Shown here in pieces: positions 27,106-35,783 of a stretch of 64,000 nucleotides of DNA (positions are counted from its first letter, which is position 1; each line of letters begins with the position of its first letter). The position numbers were made by a program, and so were the translations under genes. Source of the DNA: SIG673 sp045658525. GTDB lineage: Bacteria > Bacillota > Clostridia > Oscillospirales > CAG-272. The notes under the pieces were generated by a model. That model had not been told where the DNA came from. It did no database searches and saw nothing but the letters and a program-made list of their open reading frames with translations. The stretch covers positions 36,950 to 100,949 of the forward strand of contig JAZOVD010000030.1 of assembly GCA_045658525.1 (NCBI GenBank). Reading direction: 5' to 3'.

Positions 27106-28902
27106 TTATTTCTTGTACATAGGGCCGTAGGCGGCGCAGGCACGGTAGTCCTGACCCTCCTTATCCATTCCGAACGCGTTAAAGGACGCGGGACGGAAGA
27201 TGTCCTTTTCGTCAACGTTGTGCATTGCTACGGGGATACGGAGAATGGAGCAGAGCGTTATAAGGTCAGCACCTATGTGTCCGTAGCTTATAGCGCCGTG
27301 GTTAGCGCCCCAGTTGTTCATTACGTCGTATGCGGAAGCAAACGCACCCTTGCCCGTAAGTCTCGGAGCAAACCAAGTGCAGGGCCAGGTGTAGTCTGTG
27401 CGCTTCCAGAGCTTATCGCTTACCTCATAGGGAAGCTTTACCGTCCAACCCTCGGCTATTTGCAGCATCGGGCCAAGACCGTCAACAAGGTTAAGTCTTA
27501 TCATAGTGCAGGGCATCTCGGCTTCCGTAAGGAAACGTGAGGAATAACCGCCGCCTCTGAAATAACCGAGGTCCGCATAGTTCCAGGTGGTGGAATCAAG
27601 GATCTTTTCGCAGTCGGCATCGGTCATCTCGAACCACTTTTTCATAACCGCGTTTCCGTTTTCGTCCGTGACAGCACCGCAAGCGTCAAGACAAGCCGCG
27701 CCGGAGTTGATAAGGTGGATAAATCCGCCCGCGTCCTTTGCCTTGCCCTCTATCTGATAGCCCGTGCAACGCTTTACCGCGTCCTCGGACCAATAAGTAC
27801 GAACGTCAGCGAATATCTGCGCTCTGTTGGTAAGAAGCTTCATAAAGAGCATACCGAGACCGTTAAGTACGTCGTTTTCGGTAGCGAGAATGTAAGGCTC
27901 TCTTGCGCCGTTCCAGTCGAACGAGGTGTTGAGCATAGCCTCGGGGAAGTCGCAGTTGGGGTAGAAGTCGGTCCACTGACGCTGACCCTGGAAGCCTGCG
28001 GCGATGGCGTTATGACCGACCATCTCCTCCTCGCAGCCCTTGGGAAGATTCTTATTTCCGTTCATAAGGTCTTTTATAATGACCATCATCTTGACAACGA
28101 ACTCCCAGTCGCTGTCCTTCTGCTCTCTGGAACGCTGAAGCTCCTCGGGGTTCTTATCAAAGCCTTCCTTGCATTTTGCTTTTGTCCACGCAAGAGCCTT
28201 TTCGTATTCCGCCTTGTCATAGACCCCCTCGGTCATACGGCGAATGACCTCGACCTCATCGACCGACTCGACTCTCATTCCGAGGTATTCCTCGATGAAC
28301 TTAGTGTCTATTATAGAACCGCCGATACCCATACATACCGATCCGATCTGGAGATAAGACTTACCTCTCATCGTTGCGGCGGCGACAGCTGCGCGTCCGA
28401 AGCGGAGAAGCTTTTCCTTTACGTCCGCGGGTATCTCGGTGTCATCGCAGTCCTGAACGTCGTGACCGTAGATACCGAACGCGGGAAGACCCTTCTGAGC
28501 GTGGGTAGCAAGAACCGAAGCGAGATAGACAGCACCGGGACGCTCGGTTCCGTTGAAGCCCCATACAGCCTTTATGGTGTTTCTGTCCATATCCATAGTT
28601 TCCGCGCCGTAGCACCAGCAGGGGGTTACGGTGAGGGTTATCGCAACGCCCTCGCGGCGGAACTTCTCCTCGCAGGCGGCGCTTTCACCGACGCGTCCGA
28701 TAGTCGTATCGGCTATTATTACCTTGACCGGCTCTCCGTTTGAATAGCAAAGATTTTCCGTGAAAAGCTTTGCGGCTGCCTTTGCCATATTCATAGTCTG
28801 ATCTTCAAGTGATTCTCTTACTTTGAGGACACCTCTGCGTCCGTCGATTGTCGGGCGTATTCCGATAACGGGATATTCGCCTACGTATCTGTTTTCTGCC
28901 AT
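27106..28902 (-). CDS. fucI: L-fucose isomerase
   Basis: 598 residues, full length for the Mn-dependent FucI family, which converts L-fucose to L-fuculose in the cytoplasm. Start region IGIRPTIDGRRGVLKVRESLE and later TPCWCYGAETMD, WGFNGTERPGAVYLA, and AIAAGFQGQRQWTDFYPN are FucI blocks. First gene of the operon, 25 bases upstream of the fucosidase; AAAGGCAGG precedes ATG 28902. No fuculokinase or aldolase is present in the window. D-arabinose is a possible alternative substrate of this family. Confidence 0.93.
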   Translation of the reverse strand: MAENRYVGEYPVIGIRPTIDGRRGVLKVRESLEDQTMNMAKAAAKLFTENLCYSNGEPVKVIIADTTIGRVGESAACEEKFRREGVAITLTVTPCWCYGAETMDMDRNTIKAVWGFNGTERPGAVYLASVLATHAQKGLPAFGIYGHDVQDCDDTEIPADVKEKLLRFGRAAVAAATMRGKSYLQIGSVCMGIGGSIIDTKFIEEYLGMRVESVDEVEVIRRMTEGVYDKAEYEKALAWTKAKCKEGFDKNPEELQRSREQKDSDWEFVVKMMVIIKDLMNGNKNLPKGCEEEMVGHNAIAAGFQGQRQWTDFYPNCDFPEAMLNTSFDWNGAREPYILATENDVLNGLGMLFMKLLTNRAQIFADVRTYWSEDAVKRCTGYQIEGKAKDAGGFIHLINSGAACLDACGAVTDENGNAVMKKWFEMTDADCEKILDSTTWNYADLGYFRGGGYSSRFLTEAEMPCTMIRLNLVDGLGPMLQIAEGWTVKLPYEVSDKLWKRTDYTWPCTWFAPRLTGKGAFASAYDVMNNWGANHGAISYGHIGADLITLCSILRIPVAMHNVDEKDIFRPASFNAFGMDKEGQDYRACAAYGPMYKK

Positions 28903-28951
28903 TTGTTTTTCCTGCCTTTCTTTTTGTTGGATTTGTACAAAAGTGTTGATC

Positions 28952-28981
28952 GTAAATTTACATCGGAAAATATAAATTTAC
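28952..28981. promoter_or_regulatory. Candidate operator repeats in the fucI-araC gap
   Basis: TAAATTTAC occurs at 28953-28961 and again at 28973-28981, exactly 20 bases apart, about two helical turns. The first copy sits in the 10-bp palindrome GTAAATTTAC. Direct repeats at this spacing suit an AraC-type regulator; binding is inferred. Confidence 0.5.
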
Positions 28982-29010
28982 TTGAAAAATATGAAATGTT
29001 GTGTTATAAT
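28982..29010 (+). promoter_or_regulatory. Promoter of the AraC-type regulator
   Basis: TTGAAA (28982-28987), 17 bases, TATAAT (29005-29010). It starts at the base after the second candidate operator copy. The leader to the ATG would be about 180 bases and AT-rich, with no further structure that I can support. Confidence 0.7.
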
Positions 29011-29199
29011 TGGAGCAGGAGGCAGATACCCCTGCTCTTTAACTTAATTATAACTAATGCTTTAAATATTTTCTTGAATTATAAGCGATTTTTTTATAAC
29101 GATATTCACCTTTTAAAACTTTGTATGAAATATGAAAAAAATCATATACGTTTGTGATATATGCACAAAAAACAGTTAAGATCCAAACGGTGAAGGGCT

Positions 29200-30060
29200 A
29201 TGAGAACACTTAAAAACTTTGAAAAAAAACAGAGGGGAACTCCCGAGTTTCCCTGTACGGTATATCGTGTGACAAAGGGCGACCCCGATTATTGTATGCC
29301 GTTTCACTGGCACGCGGAATATGAGATAGTTCTTATGCGTAAGGGGAAAATGGAGCTTTCGGTCAACGACGTTACATATACGCTTTCCGAGGGAGACGTT
29401 CTGTTTATCTCGGACGGCTGTCTGCACGGTGGCACTCCAAGTGACGGAAAATGTATTTACGACTGCGTGGTATTTGGCGGAGAGGTGCTTTCAAAGGTAT
29501 CGTCAGTACCTGAGATAAAAAGCATATTATGCCATGGACGCGCGGTGAGGACTTTTATGTCGGCGTCTGAATTTCCGAAAATATCGGATGCGGCGTCAAG
29601 GCTTGCCGACTCGCTCCTTTCTGAAAACGTTACCGCAAGAGAGCTTATATGCCTCGGAACGCTTTTGGAGTTTTTCGGAGAGGTTGTAAACGCGGGCTGC
29701 TGTACGGACGTTTACAGCGAAACGAACAGACACATACAACGCCTCAAAAACGTTCTGACTTATATGGAGGAGCATTATTCCGATAAGGTGACGTTAAACG
29801 CGCTCGCGATATCCGCGGGGCTTACTCCGAAATATCTTTGCCGTTCGTTTTTTTCGCTTACGGGAAAGACCCCTATGTCATATCTGAACGAATACAGAAT
29901 AGAGTGTGCTTGCGAGATGCTGCGCGGAACGGATAAAACTATGCTTGATATAGCGGTATCGTGCGGTTTTTCGGATCAAAGCTATTTTGTCAAATGGTTT
30001 CGCAGGTTGAAGGGCTCTACACCAAGAGAATACCGTCTTGGCGCAAACATAAAAAAGTAG
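29200..30060 (+). CDS. AraC-family transcriptional regulator
   Basis: 286 residues: an N-terminal cupin-like sensor (about 15-130, FHWHAEYEIVLMRKG) and a C-terminal double helix-turn-helix (about 188-282, ending in CGFSDQSYFVKWFRRLKGSTPREYR). It is divergent from fucI, so it probably senses fucose or a fucoside and controls the fucose operon. Weak ribosome binding site (GTGAAGGG) before ATG 29200. The solute-binding lipoprotein gene follows 25 bases later on the same strand and is probably co-transcribed. Confidence 0.88.
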   Translation: MRTLKNFEKKQRGTPEFPCTVYRVTKGDPDYCMPFHWHAEYEIVLMRKGKMELSVNDVTYTLSEGDVLFISDGCLHGGTPSDGKCIYDCVVFGGEVLSKVSSVPEIKSILCHGRAVRTFMSASEFPKISDAASRLADSLLSENVTARELICLGTLLEFFGEVVNAGCCTDVYSETNRHIQRLKNVLTYMEEHYSDKVTLNALAISAGLTPKYLCRSFFSLTGKTPMSYLNEYRIECACEMLRGTDKTMLDIAVSCGFSDQSYFVKWFRRLKGSTPREYRLGANIKK

Positions 30061-30085
30061 AAAAACATAAAAGGAGTTATTGCTT

Positions 30086-31621
30086 ATGAAAAGAAGGATA
30101 GCGTTTATACTCGCGTTAGCCCTGCTCGTTATTTTCACAGTGACAGCGTGCGCAAAGAAAGAGGACGACGATGACGGCGATAATGAATGGGAGCTTTCCA
30201 CTGAGGGAGGACGAAAGTCCGAGCCGGACGATCTGCCGGACGATATAAACCTGAAAGGCTATAAGTTTACCGTTTTTTACAGACAGGGAGACAGTGTCAA
30301 GCTCTATGAGTGCGACGGAGACGACGTTGAGTCGGAGGGCGTAAACGCGATATACGAGTCTGTATATCTGCGTAACGAGAGAGTAAAAGCGAGACTTAAA
30401 TGTGATATAAAATGGATACCGTCAACCTCCGGAGAACTTTCCGAAACCAAGATGGAGATAGGTCAGATACTCAGACGAATGGAGTATTATGACGTTATAC
30501 TTTCCACAAACAACACGCAGATAGCTCTCGGAGAAAACAGTATGCTGTGTGAGCTTTCTTCCACACCGTATCTTGATTTTTCAAAGCCGTGGTGGTGGGA
30601 GGATGTGATGCGGGAGCTTTCCTTTAACGGAGATGATATACATTTTCTCGTGGGAGATATGAACCTCATAAATATCACGAAAATGAGCGCGTTCTACTTT
30701 AATTTCAAGCTCGTAGAGCAGTATCTTCGTATGACGCCCGAGGATATGTATGATCTGGTCGATGAAAAGAAATGGACGATAGAAAAGCTGAGAACGTTAT
30801 CAAACGACCTTTGGATAGATACGGGAGCAAATCCCAACGAAAGAGGTAAAAAGGATCAGGGCGATATATTCGCGTTTCCGTACGTTTCGGGCGAAACGGT
30901 AAATCAGTTCGTTTACTCTACCCGTATAGCGGATCAGCTTTACACAAGACGCGAAAACGGACTCGTCAATTTCGATTGGCGAGGAAATCAGGATATGGAG
31001 GACGTTGTCACTGAGCTGAGAAAGCTCATACATAATACCGGCGGTGCTTGGAACCGTACTCCGAAATCGGGTCAGGCAAGTCCGTATGACTCCGGAATAA
31101 TAAAGGAGTTTTCCGAAGGAAACTACGTATTCCTGCCTCAGCGACTTACCGCGGCGACCACTGCGTATATGATGGCTATGGAGGACGATTACGGAATAAT
31201 CCCCTACCCTACTCTTACCGCGGGTGACGATTATTACTCATATATTCAGGACTCCTCTACGAGTATGTGTGTTCCGCTCGTTGTACGTGTAACGTCGGAG
31301 GATAATCTTGACAGGGTATCTATGATGTTGGAGGCTATCTGTGCCGAATCATACCGTTACGTTACGGAGACGTTCTACGAGGCGGCTCTTAAAGGCAGAT
31401 ACGCCCGTGACGATAACGCCGCGAGAATGATAGATCTTATCTACAATACCGCGCATAAGAGCTTTATATGCGAGTACAGCAGCGTTGCGAATAGTATAGC
31501 GGGTAAATTCTATACAGCGATATGGGCGGACAAAGCGCTTGCGGGTTATCTTGATAAGGAGATGGACGGAGCTAAAAACACACTTAACGATTGGATAGCT
31601 GATCTTATAAAAAAACAATAA
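30086..31621 (+). CDS. Extracellular solute-binding lipoprotein
   Basis: 511 residues with a lipoprotein signal (lipobox VTAC, Cys near residue 23), an acidic linker, and a type-1 extracellular solute-binding fold that resembles sugar-binding ABC components (IFAFPYVSGE, GIIPYPTL). ATG 30086 has AAGGAG nine bases upstream; an in-frame TTG at 30080 is too close to that site. No ABC permease genes lie next to it, so it must work with permeases elsewhere or act as a sensor partner. Its place after the AraC gene suggests a fucosyl-saccharide ligand. Confidence 0.75.
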   Translation: MKRRIAFILALALLVIFTVTACAKKEDDDDGDNEWELSTEGGRKSEPDDLPDDINLKGYKFTVFYRQGDSVKLYECDGDDVESEGVNAIYESVYLRNERVKARLKCDIKWIPSTSGELSETKMEIGQILRRMEYYDVILSTNNTQIALGENSMLCELSSTPYLDFSKPWWWEDVMRELSFNGDDIHFLVGDMNLINITKMSAFYFNFKLVEQYLRMTPEDMYDLVDEKKWTIEKLRTLSNDLWIDTGANPNERGKKDQGDIFAFPYVSGETVNQFVYSTRIADQLYTRRENGLVNFDWRGNQDMEDVVTELRKLIHNTGGAWNRTPKSGQASPYDSGIIKEFSEGNYVFLPQRLTAATTAYMMAMEDDYGIIPYPTLTAGDDYYSYIQDSSTSMCVPLVVRVTSEDNLDRVSMMLEAICAESYRYVTETFYEAALKGRYARDDNAARMIDLIYNTAHKSFICEYSSVANSIAGKFYTAIWADKALAGYLDKEMDGAKNTLNDWIADLIKKQ

Positions 31622-31622
31622 C

Positions 31623-31659
31623 AAAAAATATGCTGTTGCGTTGCAACAGCATATTTTTT
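31623..31659. terminator. Bidirectional terminator between the binding-protein gene and lexA
   Basis: Perfect 17-bp stem (31623-31639 with 31643-31659), 3-base loop, A/T runs at both ends. The lexA stop codon overlaps its right arm. Confidence 0.9.
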
Positions 31660-32266
31660 ATTCATAATATCTTATACTTGCCGTCACAGTTCCGAGGATA
31701 TATACCTCGTCCGTGATTATAGGCTCTAATTTACTGTTTTCGGGTTGGAGACGGTAGTGCCCGTTTTCCTTATAGAAACGCTTTACCGTCGCCTCGTCGC
31801 CTATTCCAGCGACTACGATCGTGCCGTTTTCGGCGTAGTCCGTCTTTTTTACTATCAGTATATCGCCGTTCAGTATTCCGGCGTTTATCATACTTTCGCC
31901 CTTTACCCTTAAAGCGAAATACTTGTTGTATCTGTAATCCTTATCGGGTATCGGAAATTCGATAAAGCCCTCGGTGTTTTCGTCAGCAAATATCGGGAGT
32001 CCCGCCGCGACTCGTCCTACTATCGGGATCCTTCTGTTCTCCCCGAAGCCTTCGCGTTGATCTACTCTCAAAGCTCTGCTCTTTCCGTGATCCTTGTGTA
32101 TAAGCCCCCTTTTTTCGAGACGGGCAAGCGACGCGTGGACGGTAGAGGTGCTCTTTATATCAAAAGCGGACTGTATATCGCGCACGCTCGGCGCGTAACC
32201 GTTTTTCTCAAAGCAGTCCGAAATATATGCAAGTATATTGTTGTCCTTTTCAGATGTTTTCGACAT
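31658..32266 (-). CDS. lexA: SOS repressor LexA
   Basis: 202 residues. N-terminal winged helix (about 1-68, YAPSVRDIQSAFDIKSTSTV) and C-terminal S24 protease domain. Self-cleavage site Ala88-Gly89 in VAAGLP, catalytic Ser125 (GESM) and Lys162 (ATVKRF). It represses DNA-damage genes until RecA promotes cleavage. A longer frame starts at TTG 32293 but that would place AAGGAGG inside the gene, so ATG 32266 is chosen. A SOS box lies in its own promoter region, indicating autoregulation. Confidence 0.95.
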   Translation of the reverse strand: MSKTSEKDNNILAYISDCFEKNGYAPSVRDIQSAFDIKSTSTVHASLARLEKRGLIHKDHGKSRALRVDQREGFGENRRIPIVGRVAAGLPIFADENTEGFIEFPIPDKDYRYNKYFALRVKGESMINAGILNGDILIVKKTDYAENGTIVVAGIGDEATVKRFYKENGHYRLQPENSKLEPIITDEVYILGTVTASIRYYE

Positions 32267-32304
32267 ATTCCAAGTTTTTCCCTCCTTTTTCAACTTATAT
32301 TTAC

Positions 32305-32333
32305 ATTATACCAATAAAACGAACAAAGGTTCT
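32305..32333 (-). promoter_or_regulatory. lexA promoter with SOS box
   Basis: On the minus strand TATAAT occupies 32310-32305. Ten bases upstream, CGAACAAAGGTTCT (32320-32333 on the plus strand) matches the Gram-positive LexA operator CGAAC-N4-GTTCG in 9 of 10 fixed positions. Position over the promoter implies repression of lexA by its own product. Confidence 0.8.
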
Positions 32334-32399
32334 TAATTTTCTGTGAACAATCAAGTACGCTTTTTTAAAATATATTATTCTTTTACCTGTTTTATGAAA

Positions 32400-32430
32400 A
32401 AACGGACAGAACCGAATGTTCTGTCCGTTT
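32400..32430 (-). terminator. Terminator of the GT2 operon
   Basis: Perfect 13-bp stem (32400-32412, 32418-32430), 5-base loop, followed on the minus strand by TTTTCATAAAA. Eight bases after the glycosyltransferase stop. Confidence 0.8.
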
Positions 32431-32437
32431 AAATTTA

Positions 32438-33724
32438 TTAAGCGTTTAATTCTTCTTTTTCTTCGCCGCTATCTACAAGTGCTTCTATTTTTATCGCGCG
32501 GTCGTGTTTTATACGTTTCCATTTGACCTTGATAAAAAGAGAGACTATCGCTATCGGTAGCCCCGTCATATCAAACCACGGGAACGCGAATATATAAAGT
32601 ATAAGCTTGCCCGTCGAGCATCGTATATGCCGTCTTTCGCGTATGACGGTTATCGCTCCGAGTAGCAGAAGTCCGACGTACATTGAGCATAAAGATCTAA
32701 GCATGGTCAACGGTAACGAGAAAAGAGAGGAAACGTCAAATATTCCCGCGAATATCTGTGCAAGAGGATATATCATTGAAAGAACCGCCACGAACAGTCC
32801 TTTCGGAAAGAAATATACGAACATATCGTATGTCGAGATAATGTTCAGTCTGTTTTTGAATGCACCGGTTATAAGCCTGCCTATGTATCTGAAAAAGCAT
32901 AAAAGACGTCCCTTTTCCCAACGTAGCCGCTGTCTGAGCATTACCTTTATGTTGTGGGGCTGCTCGTCAAAGAACTCGGCGGCTTCGCAGAACGTGGCTT
33001 TTTTGCCCTTGGCGAAGCTGGTTATCGTAAATTCAGTATCCTCGGTAAGTGAAAAGTGATTCCAGCCGTCCTTTAATATCTCTGAGCGAATGGCATATCC
33101 CGTTCCCGCTATGTGAGAGGAAAAGCCGAGCTTGGTTCTGGGGCGGTGCATAAACGCGCTGCTTCTTAAAAAATGTATGCCATACGCGGCGGATATAACG
33201 TTCTCGTCGAAATTTTTAGTATTTCGATAACCGATGGCAATATCGCAACCGGTGTCGAGAGCCTTGTTTATTTCGGTAAGATAATTCGGGGAAAGAACGT
33301 TGTCCGCGTCAAACACGACGTAAGCGTCGAGAGCTTCTATGCCGTGATCCTTTTTTATGTTATCAAAAAGGAAGTTCATCGCGTAGCCCTTACGCATTTT
33401 GGTTTTATCAAAGCGTTCATATACGCTTGCGCCGTAGCTTCTGCATATCTCCGCGGTATCGTCTGAGCAGTTGTCCGCGACAGCGAATATCTTTATAAGC
33501 TCTTTTGGATAATTTTGCCTTTCGATGCTTTCAAGCAGATTTCCGATGACCGCGCTCTCGTCCCTTGCGCAAACGATTATGCCAAAGGAACGGAGCTTTT
33601 GCGCGCAAGGGAACTTTTTTTCCTTTCCGAAAAAGCCTATAAGTCCGTAAATTATCTTATATGTCATCATTACCGTTATTACGGTTATGATGATATTAGT
33701 TACAGTATTTATAGTCTCTATTAT
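32438..33724 (-). CDS. Membrane GT2 glycosyltransferase, probable ATA start
   Basis: About 428 residues. An N-terminal membrane helix, a GT-A domain with FGIIVCARDES, DADN (DxD metal site) and QRLRWEKG (the QxxRW motif of processive synthases), then three to four C-terminal membrane segments. It may polymerise or transfer sugars on a cell-surface glycan. No ATG, GTG or TTG lies at proper distance after GGAGGT (33733-33738); ATA at 33724 has ideal spacing and keeps the full N-terminal helix. The first ATG (33669) has no ribosome binding site and would cut the helix. Follows the DUF2812 gene by about 20 bases. Confidence 0.75.
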   Translation of the reverse strand: MIETINTVTNIIITVITVMMTYKIIYGLIGFFGKEKKFPCAQKLRSFGIIVCARDESAVIGNLLESIERQNYPKELIKIFAVADNCSDDTAEICRSYGASVYERFDKTKMRKGYAMNFLFDNIKKDHGIEALDAYVVFDADNVLSPNYLTEINKALDTGCDIAIGYRNTKNFDENVISAAYGIHFLRSSAFMHRPRTKLGFSSHIAGTGYAIRSEILKDGWNHFSLTEDTEFTITSFAKGKKATFCEAAEFFDEQPHNIKVMLRQRLRWEKGRLLCFFRYIGRLITGAFKNRLNIISTYDMFVYFFPKGLFVAVLSMIYPLAQIFAGIFDVSSLFSLPLTMLRSLCSMYVGLLLLGAITVIRERRHIRCSTGKLILYIFAFPWFDMTGLPIAIVSLFIKVKWKRIKHDRAIKIEALVDSGEEKEELNA

Positions 33725-33744
33725 CGTTTTGTACCTCCGAGGTG

Positions 33745-35013
33745 TTATTTTTTTCTGCGCGCGGAAATAAACGCTGCGCACTTTTCGGCAGAGCCATATA
33801 CCACGAACGGGAAAAAGCATATACCGAGAAACGCGGGAATGAGTATCCATCTTGAATTTGCCGTTCCCACGGTGAAGTAAACGTAGCAGAATATCACGCA
33901 AGCGGCAAATACTGCGCAGGATATGACTATGGCGAGAACGTTAAAGATAAAGCCTGTTATGCCTATGTCGTTTCCGTATTCCGCACCCTTGACAGAGAAC
34001 GCTCCCATATCAGGAGCCGCGTTTTCGTCGGTTTGGGGTTCGGTGTAAAGCGTAGTGTTTTCTTGTGTGTGGGGCGATTCTTGGTCGGGGGTGTTACGCT
34101 CTGCCGTCATTTCCGCTATTCGGAGCAGACGCGCTCCCCTCTTTCGGCGCGCTTCCAGCCTTTTTGAGAATATAGCGGAGAAGATCATATACGCTATGCC
34201 GAATATAAACGTACCGATAACACCTATGATAAAGAGCCATTCGGGTCTTACTCCGTCGGTAACTATCCTTTTCGGATCGAATGCTCCGTTAAAGAACATA
34301 CTCCTTATTACCGAGAACACGATGCCGCCGAGTGAGGCGAACATAAATATAAGAGAGAACGTAGCTCCGAGAAACGCCGTGGCGACCTCAGTGACAGTTC
34401 CCCTTGATCCTGGGGTCTCGCTTTCCGCTCTGAAAAAGTAATATCTTCTTCCGTTGTCCGAGGCGAAAAGAAATTTCCAACCGTGCTTTGTGAGGTCGAT
34501 GAGCTTTTTGTTCTCGTTTTCGGTAAGCTCTCTACTGACGGAAAACACCTTGTATTCGCCCGGCTCTGTCTCAAAGCCGTATTCTATCGAGTCATCAAAG
34601 ACGTATTCGCCCGCCGTGAACGCGACGAGACGCTCACCCTCAGCGCGTTTGGATTTTAACCATTCGCTTTCGGCTTTGTCCGAGTTCTTTTCTCTTATGA
34701 AGCTTTTTTTCTCTGTTGAAAGCTCCGACGGAAGCTGTTTTCTGTAAAAACGCACGTCCTTGAACGTGAATACGTATCTCCATTCACTGTTTAGGGTTTC
34801 GTATATGCCGCCGTCCGAACGGTTAGAGGTTGCGTAGAGATAACGCGCTCCTTCATCGCGGGAGAAAAAGCAGGTCGAGCCCTCGGCTTTTTCTATGTGA
34901 AGTCCCTTTGATGACATAGAGTTTATATATGATAGCAGACCCTCCGTTTTTTTACCGTTGAACATCATCAAACGGAACGGCTTGCGTTTTTTAATGTTTA
35001 TTTCTGTTATCAA
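33745..35013 (-). CDS. DUF2812-domain membrane protein
   Basis: 422 residues. Residues ~10-185 match DUF2812 (two repeats with KGLHIEKAEG and HGWKFLF followed by aromatic strands). Membrane segments lie near 215-245, 262-290, 355-385 and 388-410, with a Glu/Gln-rich cytoplasmic stretch between. Start is TTG 35013 with GGAGGA about seven bases upstream. Function of DUF2812 is unknown; these genes often lie beside PadR regulators, but none is present here. Operon with the downstream glycosyltransferase suggests an envelope role. Confidence 0.7.
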   Translation of the reverse strand: MITEINIKKRKPFRLMMFNGKKTEGLLSYINSMSSKGLHIEKAEGSTCFFSRDEGARYLYATSNRSDGGIYETLNSEWRYVFTFKDVRFYRKQLPSELSTEKKSFIREKNSDKAESEWLKSKRAEGERLVAFTAGEYVFDDSIEYGFETEPGEYKVFSVSRELTENENKKLIDLTKHGWKFLFASDNGRRYYFFRAESETPGSRGTVTEVATAFLGATFSLIFMFASLGGIVFSVIRSMFFNGAFDPKRIVTDGVRPEWLFIIGVIGTFIFGIAYMIFSAIFSKRLEARRKRGARLLRIAEMTAERNTPDQESPHTQENTTLYTEPQTDENAAPDMGAFSVKGAEYGNDIGITGFIFNVLAIVISCAVFAACVIFCYVYFTVGTANSRWILIPAFLGICFFPFVVYGSAEKCAAFISARRKK

Positions 35014-35043
35014 ATGAAATTCCTCCGAATTTTTGGGGGATGT

Positions 35044-35526
35044 TCAGAGTCGTGAAGAGATCTCCCTTAACTCGATTCCCGACGAAAGAGCGTAATCCAC
35101 CGTATATCGTGTTCCGCCCGTGCTTCGTGTACAGTAGCTTATACATATACAGCTTCTGTCGATCATATATCGGTTTCTTTTGAACATACAGCCCTGATGG
35201 TAGCTTTCAGAGACGTATGTTATTTCGTCCGCGTTTTTCTTTATTTCCGCAAACTCGCTTTTGGCTGAATTGCTCCATTTCGCGTCGTGATCCCTGCAAG
35301 GGATCGCCAGCGTAAGCGTTATATCGGGATAGCTGTTTTTTAAAGATAACACCGCCTGCGCCGCCATCATATCAAATCCGATCGCGCCGCCCGCGATAAA
35401 GGTCCGTATCCCTAAACCGTACGCGGAAATTATCTCATTTTTAAGAGCATGATCTATTTTTTGTCGAAGCGCGGATGGTATATCCCTATGACCTGTAAAG
35501 CAACAGGTTTCGTTCTTATTATACAT
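35044..35526 (-). CDS. SLOG-family (DUF1273/YpsA-like) protein
   Basis: 160 residues of Rossmann-like SLOG fold: CCFTGHRDIP at the N-terminus, FIAGGAIGFDMMAA as the glycine-rich nucleotide loop, and a C-terminal STGGTRYTVDYA loop. SLOG domains bind nucleotides or related ligands and occur in stress or phage-defence settings; YpsA influences cell division in Bacillus. ATG 35526 has no strong ribosome binding site. Thirty bases upstream of the DUF2812 gene. A second, distinct SLOG gene lies at 60.3 kb. Confidence 0.8.
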   Translation of the reverse strand: MYNKNETCCFTGHRDIPSALRQKIDHALKNEIISAYGLGIRTFIAGGAIGFDMMAAQAVLSLKNSYPDITLTLAIPCRDHDAKWSNSAKSEFAEIKKNADEITYVSESYHQGCMFKRNRYMIDRSCICISYCTRSTGGTRYTVDYALSSGIELREISSRL

Positions 35527-35640
35527 TTATCTAACCAACGTTTTTTTCTGTCATAATGAATTATTTGTGTCAATATTCGGTTGTATTCGGTATTTAACCG
35601 TCGTTATTTGCAAGCGGGTTTTCAACACAAACCCACAGAG

Positions 35641-35783
35641 TTTTCCACAGGTTGTGTGTTTTTCCACACCCAAGACCCTATGAAATCACTATATTTTGGG
35701 GCTTTTTGGGGGAGTTTTCCACAGGGGCGTCAGCCGAAATCGGGTGATTTATCCACAATCGACTCTATGCGACATTATTCACA
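35641..35783 (+). promoter_or_regulatory. Cluster of five DnaA boxes
   Basis: TTTTCCACA at 35641, 35660 and 35715, the perfect box TTATCCACA at 35749, and TTATTCACA at 35775, all in the same orientation within 143 bases. An AT-rich stretch (about 35525-35610) lies to the left, as a DNA-unwinding element would. The last box overlaps the comM stop. The cluster is either a replication origin or a DnaA-controlled or DnaA-titrating site. The direction of flanking genes does not switch here as expected for a chromosomal origin. Confidence 0.75.

Noticed and set aside
32400..32430. GAAC...GTTC inside the hairpin looked like a second SOS box
   Set aside because: Spacer is five bases, not four, and it forms the loop-proximal part of a perfect terminator stem.
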